A DNA stretch of 64,000 bases from Kribbella capetownensis (GTDB lineage: Bacteria; Actinomycetota; Actinomycetes; Propionibacteriales; Kribbellaceae): contig NZ_SJKD01000001.1 in the NCBI RefSeq assembly GCF_004331485.1, positions 1,178,001 through 1,242,000 on the forward strand. Direction: 5' to 3'. This document shows positions 7,894 to 19,229 of this stretch, in pieces. Position numbers and translations under genes: made by a program. Position 1 is the stretch's first letter. Every line of letters begins with the position of its first letter. The notes under the pieces are model-generated. The model was not told where the DNA came from, searched no databases, and saw only the letters and a program-made list of their open reading frames with translations.

Positions 7894-9473
7894 GCCTGCA
7901 CCTCCGAGATGCCTGGGCGGCCGTCCTCGACGAGGAGTTTGGCGCGGGAGCTGACGGCGCCGTTCTGGACGCTGACCTTGTCGACGACGCGGTAGTCGGA
8001 GATCCACCGCTGCGGGGTGATGCTGCAGCTCACGTACCCGCGCTGGAAGTTCCCGAATTTCATATGCGGGTTCTCCTTGAGCAGGGTCGCGCCACCCGGA
8101 TCGAGGTCCATCCCGTCGATGCCGGATGTGATCGACGTACCGACGAACTCGGCTCCGACGGTTGCGGACGCCGGATCGGTGAAGTCGAGCTTGAGGTCCG
8201 AGGCGACGCTGCGGTGCAGGTCGCCGGCGATCGAAACCAGGTTGCGGACCTTGCGTTGCGCGGCGCCACCGAGGACCCGGTCGCGGGAGGCTTCGTACCC
8301 GTCCCAGGTGTCCATCGGGACCAGGACGTCCGGACCGTCCTTGGTGTCGAGGCGGGCGATCGCGGTCTGGTGCGCCATCACGTTCCAGCGCGAACGCGAC
8401 GCCGTCCAGCCGTCAAGCAGCCACTTCTCCTGCGCGGCACCGGTGATCGTGCGGGCCGGGTCCTTGGACTCCGGACCGGGCGCCTTGGTGCCGTCGCCGT
8501 TTGCCTGGTCCGAGCGGTACTGCCGGGTGTCGAGCACGCTGAACTCCGCCAGCCGGCCGAACTGGAACCGCCGGTAGAGCTGCATGTCCGGGCCCTTCGG
8601 CAGTTGGGCGAGCCGCAGCGGCATGTGTTCCCAGTACGCGCGGAACGCGTTGGCGCGACGTACCAGGAACTGCGCGGGCGGCGCACTCGGGTGCGCGTCG
8701 TCGGCCCAGTTGTCGACCACCTCGTGGTCGTCCAGCGTGACGATCCACGGCGCGACCGCGTGCGCCTGCTGCAGGTCCGGATCGAGCTTGTACGCCGCGT
8801 ACCGCTGGCGGTACTCGTCCAGCGTCACGCACTGCTGCGTGATGTAGGGCTCGTTCGAGTCCGGCCGGATGCCGCGGTCGATGCCGAACTCGTAGATGTA
8901 GTCGCCGAGGAAGAACACGACGTCGTGGTCGCGCTTGGCCATGTCGGCGTACGCCGTGTACCAGCCCTCCCAGTTGGCCTGACAGGACGCGAAGGCCAGG
9001 GACAGGCTGGAGAGGTTGGCGTCTGCCGGCGGTGCGGTCTTGGTCCGGCCGACCGGACTGAACCGCCCGTTCACGCGGAAGCGGTACCAGTAGTGCCGCC
9101 AGGGACGCAGCCCTCGTACGTCGACGTGCACCGAGTGACTCGACTCGGGCCGAGCCTGGGTCGTGCCGTGACGGACGACCCGGCGGAAGTGCTCGTCCTC
9201 CGCGACCTGCCATTGGACTTCGACCGGGCGGCGATCCATCCCGCCGAACGGCGCGAGCGGCTCCGGTGCGAGCCGGGTCCAGATCACCACCCCGTCCGGC
9301 AGTGGGTCACCCGAGGCGATCCCGAGGGTGAACGGGTCTCGCCGGTCGGTGCGGCCGGTGGCGCCGGCCATCGCGCTCCCGATCTCGGGAAGACTGCCGG
9401 TCAGCGCCAGTCCGGCCGCCGCTCCGGTCAGGGTCAGAAAGGTTCGTCGAGTACTACCCACGCGCAAGCTCAT
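7890..9473 (-). CDS. secreted PhoD-type alkaline phosphatase/phosphodiesterase
   Basis: About 527 residues, typical for the PhoD family of metal-dependent (Fe/Ca) phosphatases that release phosphate from phosphate esters outside the cell. A twin-arginine signal peptide is present (STRRTFLTLTGAAAG). The N-terminal beta domain (FTLGIASGDPLPDGVVIWTRL) is followed by the metallophosphatase core with FASCQANWEG, FFLGDYIYEFG and LDDHEVVDNWADD, and later IAGDLHR. ATG at 9473 is chosen; a GTG at 9479 would add two residues. It is coupled to the discoidin-domain gene. Phosphate control is expected for the family, but I see no clear Pho box. Confidence 0.88.
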   Translation of the reverse strand: MSLRVGSTRRTFLTLTGAAAGLALTGSLPEIGSAMAGATGRTDRRDPFTLGIASGDPLPDGVVIWTRLAPEPLAPFGGMDRRPVEVQWQVAEDEHFRRVVRHGTTQARPESSHSVHVDVRGLRPWRHYWYRFRVNGRFSPVGRTKTAPPADANLSSLSLAFASCQANWEGWYTAYADMAKRDHDVVFFLGDYIYEFGIDRGIRPDSNEPYITQQCVTLDEYRQRYAAYKLDPDLQQAHAVAPWIVTLDDHEVVDNWADDAHPSAPPAQFLVRRANAFRAYWEHMPLRLAQLPKGPDMQLYRRFQFGRLAEFSVLDTRQYRSDQANGDGTKAPGPESKDPARTITGAAQEKWLLDGWTASRSRWNVMAHQTAIARLDTKDGPDVLVPMDTWDGYEASRDRVLGGAAQRKVRNLVSIAGDLHRSVASDLKLDFTDPASATVGAEFVGTSITSGIDGMDLDPGGATLLKENPHMKFGNFQRGYVSCSITPQRWISDYRVVDKVSVQNGAVSSRAKLLVEDGRPGISEVQA

Positions 9474-9593
9474 CGGCACCAGTCCACCCGATCATCCGTC
9501 GGTGATCACTTCTGGGACAGGTAAGTTTCTCCCTGTGTAACATGAGGCTACGAGAAGTTCTCACCGACGAATGTGATCTGACCGGATCCGGCC

Positions 9594-10385
9594 TCAGCGC
9601 GCGAGTTTGCTCGCCGGCGGTGCGGTGATGCTGACCGGCTTGTTGTACTCCGACATAGTCATCACCATCGACACGCCCATCAGCGCGAACGACATCCGGC
9701 GAACCAGGTGCGCCTTGTCCATCCAGAGCGAGTAGGTCAGCGTCTTCGGCACGCCGGCCGGGACCTTCTTGCCCTGGGCCGCCAGCGCCTTCGCGGTGTT
9801 CACGGTGACGTCGTACCGGTCGAGCTTCTGGCCGCCGATCGTCTCGGTGCGGACGAACTTCAGGCTCGCCATGCTCGAGTCGAACGACTTGTAGATCTTG
9901 GTCGGGTCGCCGCCGTCGAGCAGTTCGCCGAGCTGCCCGGTCTGCTTGCTGTCGACCGTCACGAACTTGCCGGCCGGCGTGGTGCCGGGGATCGACACGT
10001 AGAGGACACCCTTGACCAGCAGGATCTTCGCGGTCCCGGTGCCGAACGCGGCGCCGGTCATCTCCATCGACATGGCGGCCGGCTTCGAGGTCTGCACGCC
10101 CTTCATGCTCATCACGGTGGTGCCGTCGGCGGTCATCGTGCCGACGATCTTCCACGACTTCTGCTTGGACAGTGCGGTGGTCATCGCCGGGACGAAGGTC
10201 GTCCGGTTCAGGTGCACCACCGGCGCCTGCTTGAGCGGCTCGGCGGTGGTGGTTGCCGCCGGCGTCGCGGCGGGCATCTGCCCCCAGTCGCGGCCGGCTT
10301 CGGGCTTGTCGTTGTTACCGCAGGCGGCCAGGCCGAGGGCCAGTGGCAGCGTGGCGACCGTGGCCACAGCGGCACGGAACTTCAT
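9594..10385 (-). CDS. LppX/LprG-like lipoprotein
   Basis: A 263-residue lipoprotein with lipobox LGLAAC (Cys 22) after a Lys/Arg-poor signal. A Thr/Ala-rich linker leads into a domain with alternating strands: KSWKIVGTMTADGT, LLVKGVLYVSIPGTT, GGQKLDRYDVTVNT and SLWMDKAHLVRRM. This order (substrate-free strand, 'KGVLYVSIPG', then 'LDRYDVTV', then a 'WMD..HLVRRM' strand) resembles the LppX/LprAFG fold that carries lipids in mycobacteria and occurs widely in actinobacteria. The ATG at 10385 has GGGGAGG about 10 bases upstream. The gene stands alone downstream of an Fe-S reductase gene. Confidence 0.72.
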   Translation of the reverse strand: MKFRAAVATVATLPLALGLAACGNNDKPEAGRDWGQMPAATPAATTTAEPLKQAPVVHLNRTTFVPAMTTALSKQKSWKIVGTMTADGTTVMSMKGVQTSKPAAMSMEMTGAAFGTGTAKILLVKGVLYVSIPGTTPAGKFVTVDSKQTGQLGELLDGGDPTKIYKSFDSSMASLKFVRTETIGGQKLDRYDVTVNTAKALAAQGKKVPAGVPKTLTYSLWMDKAHLVRRMSFALMGVSMVMTMSEYNKPVSITAPPASKLAR

Positions 10386-10402
10386 GATTCTGCTTCCTCC
10401 CC

Positions 10403-10441
10403 AGGTGATGCGAGGACCGGATCCTACGGCCCGCATCACCT
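10403..10441 (-). terminator. inverted repeat after the Fe-S reductase gene
   Basis: A perfect 10-bp inverted repeat (AGGTGATGCG/CGCATCACCT) with a 19-nt loop lies 30 bp past the stop of the Fe-S gene and just before the ribosome binding site of the next gene. There is no T tract, so it could terminate transcription or be a regulatory hairpin or operator for the lipoprotein gene. Confidence 0.4.
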
Positions 10442-10471
10442 GCGAGGGAAGTGATTTGCAGCTACCTGCAC

Positions 10472-12628
10472 TCAGCCGCGCTTGACCGAGGCGAGGAGCA
10501 GTTGGGCGACGTCCTGGACCTCGACGGACTCGCGGGCGGTGCCCTCGGCCTGCTGGGCGGTGAGGCCGTCGGACAGCATCACCCGGCAGAACGGGCAGCC
10601 GGTGGCGATCTTGTCCGCGCCGGTGCCGACCGCCTCGGTGGTCCGGTTCAGGTTGATCCGGCTGCCGATCTTCTCCTCCATCCACATCCGGGCACCACCG
10701 GCGCCGCAGCAGAACGACTTGGTCTTGTTCCGCGGCATCTCGGCGTACTCCGCGCCCGGGATGATGTCGAGCAGTTCGCGCGGGGCGTCGTACACCTGGT
10801 TGTGGCGGCCGAGGTAGCACGGGTCGTGGTAGGTGATCTTCTGGCCGTTGAGGGTGCTGTCGGCCGGCGCGACCGGAGTCAGCTTGCCCTCGCGGACCAG
10901 GCGGTTCAGCAGCTGGGTGTGGTGGATGACGTCGAGCTCGACACCGAGCTGGGAGTACTCGTTCTTCAGTGTGTTGAAGCAGTGCGCGCAGGTGGAGACG
11001 ACCTTCTTCGCGCCGGTCTCCTTGAAGACCTCTGCGTTCTGCATCGCCAACTGCTGGAAGACGAACTCGTTGCCGGACCGCCGGGCCGGGTCACCGGTGC
11101 AGGTCTCGCCGTCGCCCAGTACGGCGAAGCTGACACCGGCGATGTTCAGCAGCTCGGCGACCGCCTGCGTGGTCTTCTTCGCACGGTCCTCGAAGGCGCC
11201 CGCGCAGCCGACCCAGAACAGGTACTCGACCTCGTCCAGCGTCTCAACGTCTGCACCAACCTGCTTGACCTCGAACGGCAGGTCCTTGGCCCAATCCATC
11301 CGGCCGGACGGGTTCATGTTCCACGGGTTGCCCTTGTTCTCCAGGCCCTTGAACAGGCCGTTGAGCTCGGACGGGAACGACGACTCGATCAGCACCTGGT
11401 AGCGGCGCATGTCCATGATCGCGTCCACGTGCTCGATGTCGACCGGACACTGCTGCACGCACGCACCGCACGACGTACACGCCCACAGCGCGTCCTCGTC
11501 GATCACCGCGACATCGGCGGGACCGACCAACGGCTTGTCCTGCTCGGCGAGCACCAACTCGGGCAGCGACTTGCGCTCGTCGTCGGACGACGCCAGCAGG
11601 TACGGCGCCTTGGCGTACGCGTGCTCGCGCAGACCCATCATGATCAGCTTCGGCGACAGCGGCTTCTCGGTGTTCCAGGCCGGGCACTGCGACTGGCACC
11701 GGCCGCATTCGGTGCAGGTGGTGAAGTCGAGCAGGCCCTTCCAGGTGAAGTCCTCGACCTTGCCGACCCCGAGGGCCGCGTCCTCGTCGAGCTCCTCGAT
11801 GTTCTCGAAGTCGATCGGCGCGCCGTTGACCATGATCGGCTGCAGGGCGCCCAATGCCAGACCGCCGCCGTCACTGCCAGGCTTGCGCTTGAACCAGATG
11901 TTCGGCCAGGCGGTGAACCGGTGCCAGGCCACCCCCATGGTGGCGTTCAGCGAGATCGTGATCATCCAGGCGAACGAGATCAGGATCTTGATCATCGCGA
12001 CCAGGTAGACCATGGTCTCCAACGCGGACACGCTCAGCCCGCCGAAGAGTGCCTCGCCGACGAAGAACGTACTCGGGAAGTGGAACTTGCTGCCCGCGCC
12101 CAACTCGTACTCCAGGCCGCGCAGCAACAGGATGCAGATCAGTACGCCGAGAATCGTGTACTCGACGTAGTACGCCTGCCAGGCGGTGGAACCGAAGAAC
12201 CGGCTGTAGCGGCCCTTCTCGCCCTTCGGCAGGTTGCGCAGCCGGATCGCCATCAGCCCGATGATCGAGACCAGACCGGTCCAGGTGAGGAACTCGCTGA
12301 CCCACTCGAAGACGAACCAGTGGCCGATCACCGGCAGCGCGTAGTGCGCGTCGAACAACTGGCCGAACGCCGTCACCAGGCTGAGGAACAGCCCGATGAA
12401 GCCGAACGCGACGAACCAGTGCAGTACGCCGATGTGGCTCCACTGCAGCATCCGGGTATGACCGAGCGACTCCTTGACCAGCGTGGTCGTGCGCTGCCCC
12501 GGACTGTCGGTCCGCCCGGCCGGCAGGCCGAGCTTGATGACGGACACCATGTGCCCGATCGTCTTGCCGAACAACGCGACCCCGACCGCGGCGACCGCGA
12601 GCGAGACGACGATGGCGAGGATCTGCAT
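10472..12628 (-). CDS. membrane Fe-S oxidoreductase (heterodisulfide reductase-like)
   Basis: A 718-residue fusion. The first 250 residues hold about six membrane helices of the NarI/HdrE-like type (FGFIGLFLSLVTAFGQ, VSIIGLMAIRL, ILGVLICILLLRG). Two ferredoxin-type [4Fe-4S] motifs follow: CTECGRCQSQCP near residue 302 and CTSCGACVQQCP near residue 381. The C-terminal half has paired cysteine-rich CCG domains (FWVGCAG, TCAHC, DPCYLGRHN, SFCCGAGG). The architecture matches the actinobacterial protein known in Mycobacterium tuberculosis as Rv0338c, an essential presumed electron-transfer protein of unknown partner. It is a single gene facing left. Confidence 0.88.
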   Translation of the reverse strand: MQILAIVVSLAVAAVGVALFGKTIGHMVSVIKLGLPAGRTDSPGQRTTTLVKESLGHTRMLQWSHIGVLHWFVAFGFIGLFLSLVTAFGQLFDAHYALPVIGHWFVFEWVSEFLTWTGLVSIIGLMAIRLRNLPKGEKGRYSRFFGSTAWQAYYVEYTILGVLICILLLRGLEYELGAGSKFHFPSTFFVGEALFGGLSVSALETMVYLVAMIKILISFAWMITISLNATMGVAWHRFTAWPNIWFKRKPGSDGGGLALGALQPIMVNGAPIDFENIEELDEDAALGVGKVEDFTWKGLLDFTTCTECGRCQSQCPAWNTEKPLSPKLIMMGLREHAYAKAPYLLASSDDERKSLPELVLAEQDKPLVGPADVAVIDEDALWACTSCGACVQQCPVDIEHVDAIMDMRRYQVLIESSFPSELNGLFKGLENKGNPWNMNPSGRMDWAKDLPFEVKQVGADVETLDEVEYLFWVGCAGAFEDRAKKTTQAVAELLNIAGVSFAVLGDGETCTGDPARRSGNEFVFQQLAMQNAEVFKETGAKKVVSTCAHCFNTLKNEYSQLGVELDVIHHTQLLNRLVREGKLTPVAPADSTLNGQKITYHDPCYLGRHNQVYDAPRELLDIIPGAEYAEMPRNKTKSFCCGAGGARMWMEEKIGSRINLNRTTEAVGTGADKIATGCPFCRVMLSDGLTAQQAEGTARESVEVQDVAQLLLASVKRG

Positions 12629-12731
12629 ACCAGCGATGTTATTGGTTGGTTACCCGCGAGTCATGTCGGTGTCGGGCTCGTCACGCCAGAGATGTGATTG
12701 TGCCCTCACCGATACAGAGGTTCCGCAGGCT

Positions 12732-14183
12732 CTAGTCGACCAGCCGTTCCAGCCGGGCGGCGACCGCCGCGCGCCGCGGGTCGTCGGGCGGCAGACCGGC
12801 GTTGAGGGACTCGAAGATCTCCTGGTCCTCGGCGCCGGTAGGCGTCTGGGCGAAGCGCCACACCAGCTCGGAGTCTTCGGCGTCGAGGACGGCGCGGCGG
12901 AAGGTGGCGTCGAGTTCGTCGCGCTCGGCGCGCAGAGCCGGGGCGTCGGAACGTGCCAGCAGGGGACCGGCGTACAGCTCCAGGGCCGCGTGCAGATCGC
13001 CGTCCCGGAGAGCCTTCTGTACGTCGGTCACGTCCCCGGTGACATCGGCAACGATCCGGTACGGCTTGGTGTCGAGGACACCGCCACCGAGGAGATTGCG
13101 CAGTCGGTGCATCTCCGCGCGCACGGTCGTCGGATTGCCTTCGTCGCCGTACAACTGCAGCATCAGCTGTTCGGCGGTCAGTCCGGACGGATGCAGAAGA
13201 AGCAGTGCGAGTACTTCGGCCCGCCGCAGCGTCAGGGCGATCTCGCGGCCGCCGACGACCGCGATCGGCTGGCCGGCGCCGAGCACCTTCAGCCGGAGCG
13301 ACGGTCGGCCGCGGCGGACCGGCGTACCGGGGATGCGGAGCAGGAAGCCCTCGTCGAGTTGTTCGATCATGCCCTCGCGTCCGTCGCCGAGGTCGATCCG
13401 GTCAGCACCGTCCGGCACGACGAGCCGGTCGGGCAGCCACTCGAGCGGCTGCACTGCGAGCACCCTCCCGGTCGGAGTGAGCAAGGCACCGGGTGCGTCG
13501 CCGAGCGCCATCAGGTGGCGCATGTTGCGGGCGCGCAGCATCTCGTCGGCCGCGGCCATCCGAACTCGCAGCTGTCCCTCCGCGAGCTGAGCAGCGGCGG
13601 TCACCAGCGCGACCATCGCGGGATGGACCGTGCGCAGCGGTCCAGAGACATCCACCGCGCCGAGCAGCTTGCCGGTGTCGGGGTCGTGGACCGGCGCGGC
13701 GGCGCACGTCCAGTCGTGGATGCGGCGGACCAGGTGTTCGGCTGAGTGGATCTGCACCGGTCCGCCGACGGCGAGCGCCGTACCCATGCCGTTGGTGCCG
13801 ATCTGGTCCTCCGACCACACCGCTCCCTCCGACAACGCGATCCGGTCGGCCTGACGCCGTACGTCGGCCGCACCCTCGCGCCACAGGATCGTGCCCTGCG
13901 CGTCGGTGATGATCATGATGTGCGACGCCTCGTCGGCGATCGTGGTCAGCGTCTGCCGCAGCACCGGCAGGACCGCGCGGAGCGGATGGTTCTCCCGGAT
14001 CGACTCGACGATGTCGTGGTCGACGATCACCGGCGGCGCGTCCAGCTCGGGATCGACCGCGGCCGCGAGCGACCGTTCCCAGGACGCGGCGACGAGTGGG
14101 CGCGGCGCGTCCGGTGCACGGTTCCCGCCGAGCACGTCGTCGTACAGCCGGCTCAATCGGCGGGCCTGCTCCGGTGAATCCAT
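12732..14183 (-). CDS. GAF-domain transcriptional activator of aldehyde dehydrogenase
   Basis: A 483-residue regulator resembling AcoR-type activators without the AAA+ ATPase domain. Residues about 70-215 form the GAF sensor ([50 protein letters not shown], the usual AcoR-like sequence). The C-terminal part has a winged helix with [20 protein letters not shown] and [17 protein letters not shown]. It is divergently transcribed from the aldehyde dehydrogenase gene across an 82-bp gap that contains two TGCAACGTC repeats. In other actinobacteria this regulator activates the adjacent aldehyde dehydrogenase in response to alcohols or aldehydes; that role here is inferred. Confidence 0.85.
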   Translation of the reverse strand: MDSPEQARRLSRLYDDVLGGNRAPDAPRPLVAASWERSLAAAVDPELDAPPVIVDHDIVESIRENHPLRAVLPVLRQTLTTIADEASHIMIITDAQGTILWREGAADVRRQADRIALSEGAVWSEDQIGTNGMGTALAVGGPVQIHSAEHLVRRIHDWTCAAAPVHDPDTGKLLGAVDVSGPLRTVHPAMVALVTAAAQLAEGQLRVRMAAADEMLRARNMRHLMALGDAPGALLTPTGRVLAVQPLEWLPDRLVVPDGADRIDLGDGREGMIEQLDEGFLLRIPGTPVRRGRPSLRLKVLGAGQPIAVVGGREIALTLRRAEVLALLLLHPSGLTAEQLMLQLYGDEGNPTTVRAEMHRLRNLLGGGVLDTKPYRIVADVTGDVTDVQKALRDGDLHAALELYAGPLLARSDAPALRAERDELDATFRRAVLDAEDSELVWRFAQTPTGAEDQEIFESLNAGLPPDDPRRAAVAARLERLVD

Positions 14184-14200
14184 GCCGCCTCACTTCACGC

Positions 14201-14220
14201 TGCAACGTCCGTGCAACGTC
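14201..14220. promoter_or_regulatory. direct-repeat activator site
   Basis: TGCAACGTC occurs at 14201-14209 and 14212-14220, 11 bp apart, so both copies lie on the same face of the helix. The site lies between the divergent starts of the GAF regulator and the aldehyde dehydrogenase and is a good candidate for binding by that regulator. Confidence 0.5.
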
Positions 14221-14265
14221 GGTCGACCTAGGTTCGGTCCACCGTCGGGTTTCCAAGGAGGACCT

Positions 14266-15788
<1,523 letters not shown>

Positions 15789-15789
<1 letters not shown>

Positions 15790-16202
15790 TGGTTGTCGAG
15801 CGACCGGGGCGGTGGGGCGGGGAAGCTATTGAGCGAGTGCTGCTCACGGACGAGGCGGCAGAGTTGCTCCGCCGCCTCACCGCGATGCACGGTCCGCTGA
15901 TGTTCCACCAGTCCGGAGGCTGCTGCGACGGCAGTTCGCCGATGTGTTACCCGGACGGGGAATTTCGAACGGGGTCGGCGGACGTGCATCTCGGCGATCT
16001 GGTCGTCGACGGCCTGGACCAGCCGATCGCGTTCTGGATGTCCGCGAACCAGTACGAGTACTGGAAGCACACGCAGCTCACTGTCGACGTGGTGAAGGGC
16101 CGCGGCAGCGGCTTCTCGGTGGAGGCCCCGGAGGGCGTCCGCTTCCTGATCCGCTCCCGCCTCTTCACCGACCAGGAGTACGCCTCCCTGGGCTTCCTCT
16201 GA
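15789..16202 (+). CDS. DUF779 protein
   Basis: A 137-residue protein of the DUF779 family, which is usually encoded next to acetaldehyde dehydrogenases; its biochemical role is unknown to me. Conserved features are the cysteine-rich motif QSGGCCDGSSPMCY at residues 37-51 and the metal-like pattern of the following strands; FWMSANQYEYWKHTQLTVDV is the other conserved block. Its ATG shares one base with the stop of the dehydrogenase gene (TGATG), so the two are co-translated. A strong terminator follows eight bases after the stop. Confidence 0.85.
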
Positions 16203-16210
16203 CCGAGCCC

Positions 16211-16240
16211 CGGCCGTCCGGTGGCGTTGCCGGACGGCCG
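16211..16240 (+). terminator. terminator of aldehyde dehydrogenase operon
   Basis: A perfect 11-bp stem CGGCCGTCCGG/CCGGACGGCCG with an 8-nt loop lies 9 bp after the DUF779 stop. It also lies just past the end of the converging nucleotidyltransferase-like gene and may act in both directions. Confidence 0.7.
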
Positions 16241-16246
16241 GCGCTC

Positions 16247-16732
16247 TTACTCTCCGAGTACGTCGCGGTAGATGGCGGAGCTGTCGTGGTTTGGGGTGGT
16301 GGCCTTCAGTTGCAGGATTTGTAGGCGTTGGTCGTCGGTTGCGTTGCGGAGTCTTAGGGCGTCTGCGACGTGGGGACGATCGACGACATGTAGCCAGAAG
16401 GTCAGGTCGATTTTCCAGGTGCTTGTGTGGAGGACGGCGTAGAAGCGTTCGTCGGTGATTGCGGGGGTCGGGCGGCGGTCGCCACGTTCGTCGCGGAAGT
16501 CGACCGTCTGCAGGTCCACTCGCTGGGCGAGTGTGGTGAGGCCGGTCAGGATGGTTGCCGCGGTGGCGTCGGGGGCGTCGAACATGATGTCGAGGTCTCG
16601 GACGACGATGAGTCCGGAGAGCGCGCTGCCGATGAGCACCGGCTGCCAGGGGAACGCGGTCTGCAGGTCGAGGCGCTCCAACAGTTGCTGAGCCTCGGCC
16701 TGTAGAGCCTGTGCGCGTTCGACGAGCGACAT
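16247..16732 (-). CDS. nucleotidyltransferase-fold protein, unknown function
   Basis: A 161-residue protein. The segment PVLIGSALSGLIVVRDLDIMFD at residues 31-52 resembles the nucleotidyltransferase core (hGS followed by D-x-D), and FRDERGDRR followed by KIDLTFWL supplies a third acidic position, so the fold assignment is fair but the substrate is unknown. It lies 16 bp downstream of the GH116 gene on the same strand, so it may be the last gene of that operon. Codon use is richer in T- and G-ending codons than in the operon's upstream genes. Confidence 0.65.
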   Translation of the reverse strand: MSLVERAQALQAEAQQLLERLDLQTAFPWQPVLIGSALSGLIVVRDLDIMFDAPDATAATILTGLTTLAQRVDLQTVDFRDERGDRRPTPAITDERFYAVLHTSTWKIDLTFWLHVVDRPHVADALRLRNATDDQRLQILQLKATTPNHDSSAIYRDVLGE

Positions 16733-16748
16733 GCCTCGACGGTAGAGG

Positions 16749-19229
16749 TCAGGTTGTTGCGATCACCAAGGGTTTTCCGGGTTCGGCGGTTTGGTTGACG
16801 GGGAGGGCGGTGCCGTCGACATGGATCGTGTGGGCGTTGATGGTGCCGGCGTGGCAGGTCAGGGTGAGGGTGGTGGGGGACTTGGTGGCTACTCCCCAGC
16901 CGGTGGGGGTGACGAAGGGGACGGTCCAGTCGTCGTTGGTGCGGGTGATGTCGAGTGGGGCGAAGGTGAGGGTGGCGGTCAGGGCGTTGTAGCGGTAGCC
17001 GGTGAGGGCTTCGAGGACGGACCAGCCGGCGGCGTTGCGGATGTAGTGGTCGCCGCACTCGATCGGGTTGAACGGGTTGCGACGGGTGCCGTCGTACCGG
17101 TTCCACAGGCCCTGCAGGATGCTGAGGCCCTCGTCGATGAGGCCTTCGTAGAGGCAGTGGGCGGCGACCTGGTACTCCGAGCCGGTCCACACCTCGTCGC
17201 AGTAGCGGGTGGGTACGTCGGGCCGCCCGCCGTGCGGCCAGGTGCACATCAGCAGACCGGTGTCATCGCCGTCGGCGAACACGCGGTACGGGTGCTGGAA
17301 GTCGGCGAAGCCGGTCCGCAGGTTGTGCCGCAGTACGTTGCGCAACGCGGTCTTCACGTGGTCCTGCGGCAGCAGGTAGCCCAGGTCGAGTTGATGCGCC
17401 CACCACTGCCCGATCAGCTGGTCTGCAAGACAGCCGTCGCCCCACTGGAAGTCCGGCTTCTCCTCGGGCGACAGGATCTGCCGGTAGTACTCGCCGGTGT
17501 AGAGGAGCTCGTCGTACGCCTTGCTGCCGGCCTCGAAGAGCGTCCGGTACTCCTTCGCGTCCTCACCCAGCAGCAGCGCCATCTCCTCGGCCGCGCGCAG
17601 TGCGGCCAGCCACAGCGTGCCCATGAACGAGTTGACGCCACACAGGTCGATGTCGTGCGTGCTGGGCTGAATTCCACGCAGTACGCCGGTGCCGTCCGCG
17701 TCCCACTTCCTACGGATGTGGGTGAGCAGTCGCTGAACGTTTGGCCAGCGGTCCCGCAGCCACTCGAGTCCTGCCCCGTGCCGCACCTCGCGGTAAGTCT
17801 TCAGCACGTTGCCGAGCATGCCGTCGAGGGCCGGCTCCTCCGGACCGCCGATCACGACGTCCCACAGTTGCCGGTGGTACGTCGGCGCGATCACCCGGTG
17901 CGGGATGTACCCCTCCGGTGCCTGCATCACGTCGTACTCCGTGTCCCGCATGTTCCGCTCGAGTGCCGGGAACAGCCGGGACAGCGTCTGCTCGTAGTTC
18001 CACACATGCGTGCAGTTGAGCGGGCAGGACCCGCCGGACCGGCCTCCCCACATCACTGTGGACGCGCCGAGCACACCCTCGAAGCCGAGCACGGTTCCGT
18101 CGGCGGTCTGGAAGACAGTGGGGCTGCGTACGTCGGCCACCAGCGCAGCGAGCCGTGAGCCCGCCTCACCAGGCAGAGTGCTCGACTCGAAGGCGTCGGC
18201 CCAGGCAGTACTGAGTGCCTGCAGCGACGGCCAGCGTGCGATGAACGACTCGGCCACGGCGACGGCATCCGGCGTACGACGGGTGTACGCATTGCCGAGC
18301 CAGAAGCGGCTGTGGCCGTAGTCATGCCGCGGACCGAACTGGTTGAAGTCGACATATCGGTTCGGGAAGTGCCACGCGATCAGGAACCGTACCTGCCTCG
18401 TCTCACCCGGGTCGAGGTGGAACGGCACGGCCAGTCCGCCGTTCCACGTCGACCCGGGTGCACTGGCCCCGCTGACCAGGGTGGTCGGACCGTTGAGGAA
18501 GGCAATGAACTCCTCGGGCCGGGACCACTGTGCGCAGGTCAGTGCACCGGCGCCGTCGGTGGTGAGCACCAGTTGTCCCGCGCCGGGGTGGTCCGCGGGC
18601 AGTGTGGTGTTCTCCAGGACCAGCGAGGTCCAGTCGTCGTGCCGCCGGATCCGGTTGGTGTTGCCGCCGTACAGGCTGTTGGCGACACCGTCGATCGGCG
18701 TGACGCCATCCCAGCCGACCGAGTTCTGCAAGGCACCGGCGAGTTTGCCGTGCACTGCGATGTCCCCGGGGTTGTGCAGCGTGAACGAGAACGCGGCCAC
18801 CGGCTGGGAGCTCGCCTCGGCGTCCGACGGCACCAGCGGGTTGAACACGTCCATGCTGACGTCGATCGGGAGGTCGGTGTCGAAGTCGACGCGTGCACCG
18901 GGGTAGGTAGCGGTGACTGTGGGCTCGCCGACCGGTCTCAGCAGTTCCTGCAGTCGTGCCTCGCCGGATGGTACGACGTCGTCGGTGACCAACGGGGTGC
19001 CGGAAGGACTCAGCGAAGGCCCTTGCAGCACACGGATCTCGTCCACCGGCGGCTCGACCCGCGAGAGCCGCAGCGCGAAGAAGCTGTCCGGCAGATGTCC
19101 CTCGTGGTTCCCGATGTTGTGCAACTGCCACTGCCGCAACGCACCGTTGCCGGCCAACGCGAGCGTGCCAGTGCCCAGACCGCCCAAGGGCAGCGCGAAG
19201 TGCCGAAGGTTGTCACCGGTGTAGCGCAT
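16749..19229 (-). CDS. GH116 (GBA2-type) glycoside hydrolase
   Basis: An 826-residue enzyme with the two-domain layout of family GH116 (beta-glucosidase / bile-acid glucosylceramidase type): an N-terminal beta domain opening with HFALPLGGLGTGTLALAGNG and a C-terminal (alpha/alpha)6 domain. The signature SCPLNCTHVWNYEQTLSRLF is near residue 400 and holds the presumed catalytic region; GDGCLADQLIGQWWAH and WTGSEYQVAAHCLYEGL follow. No signal peptide is seen, so it is probably cytoplasmic and acts on imported sugars. The ATG at 19229 overlaps the YesL-like gene by 17 bp. As last or next-to-last gene of a sugar-uptake operon, it likely hydrolyses the transported glucoside. Confidence 0.88.
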   Translation of the reverse strand: MRYTGDNLRHFALPLGGLGTGTLALAGNGALRQWQLHNIGNHEGHLPDSFFALRLSRVEPPVDEIRVLQGPSLSPSGTPLVTDDVVPSGEARLQELLRPVGEPTVTATYPGARVDFDTDLPIDVSMDVFNPLVPSDAEASSQPVAAFSFTLHNPGDIAVHGKLAGALQNSVGWDGVTPIDGVANSLYGGNTNRIRRHDDWTSLVLENTTLPADHPGAGQLVLTTDGAGALTCAQWSRPEEFIAFLNGPTTLVSGASAPGSTWNGGLAVPFHLDPGETRQVRFLIAWHFPNRYVDFNQFGPRHDYGHSRFWLGNAYTRRTPDAVAVAESFIARWPSLQALSTAWADAFESSTLPGEAGSRLAALVADVRSPTVFQTADGTVLGFEGVLGASTVMWGGRSGGSCPLNCTHVWNYEQTLSRLFPALERNMRDTEYDVMQAPEGYIPHRVIAPTYHRQLWDVVIGGPEEPALDGMLGNVLKTYREVRHGAGLEWLRDRWPNVQRLLTHIRRKWDADGTGVLRGIQPSTHDIDLCGVNSFMGTLWLAALRAAEEMALLLGEDAKEYRTLFEAGSKAYDELLYTGEYYRQILSPEEKPDFQWGDGCLADQLIGQWWAHQLDLGYLLPQDHVKTALRNVLRHNLRTGFADFQHPYRVFADGDDTGLLMCTWPHGGRPDVPTRYCDEVWTGSEYQVAAHCLYEGLIDEGLSILQGLWNRYDGTRRNPFNPIECGDHYIRNAAGWSVLEALTGYRYNALTATLTFAPLDITRTNDDWTVPFVTPTGWGVATKSPTTLTLTCHAGTINAHTIHVDGTALPVNQTAEPGKPLVIATT

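Noticed and set aside
7842-9524. 560-codon frame on the plus strand opposite the phosphatase gene
   Set aside because: Antisense shadow caused by high third-position GC; the minus frame has clear PhoD motifs.
10451-12697. 748-codon plus-strand frame
   Set aside because: Shadow of the Fe-S reductase gene; its sequence is low-complexity Arg/Ala/Leu without any family feature.
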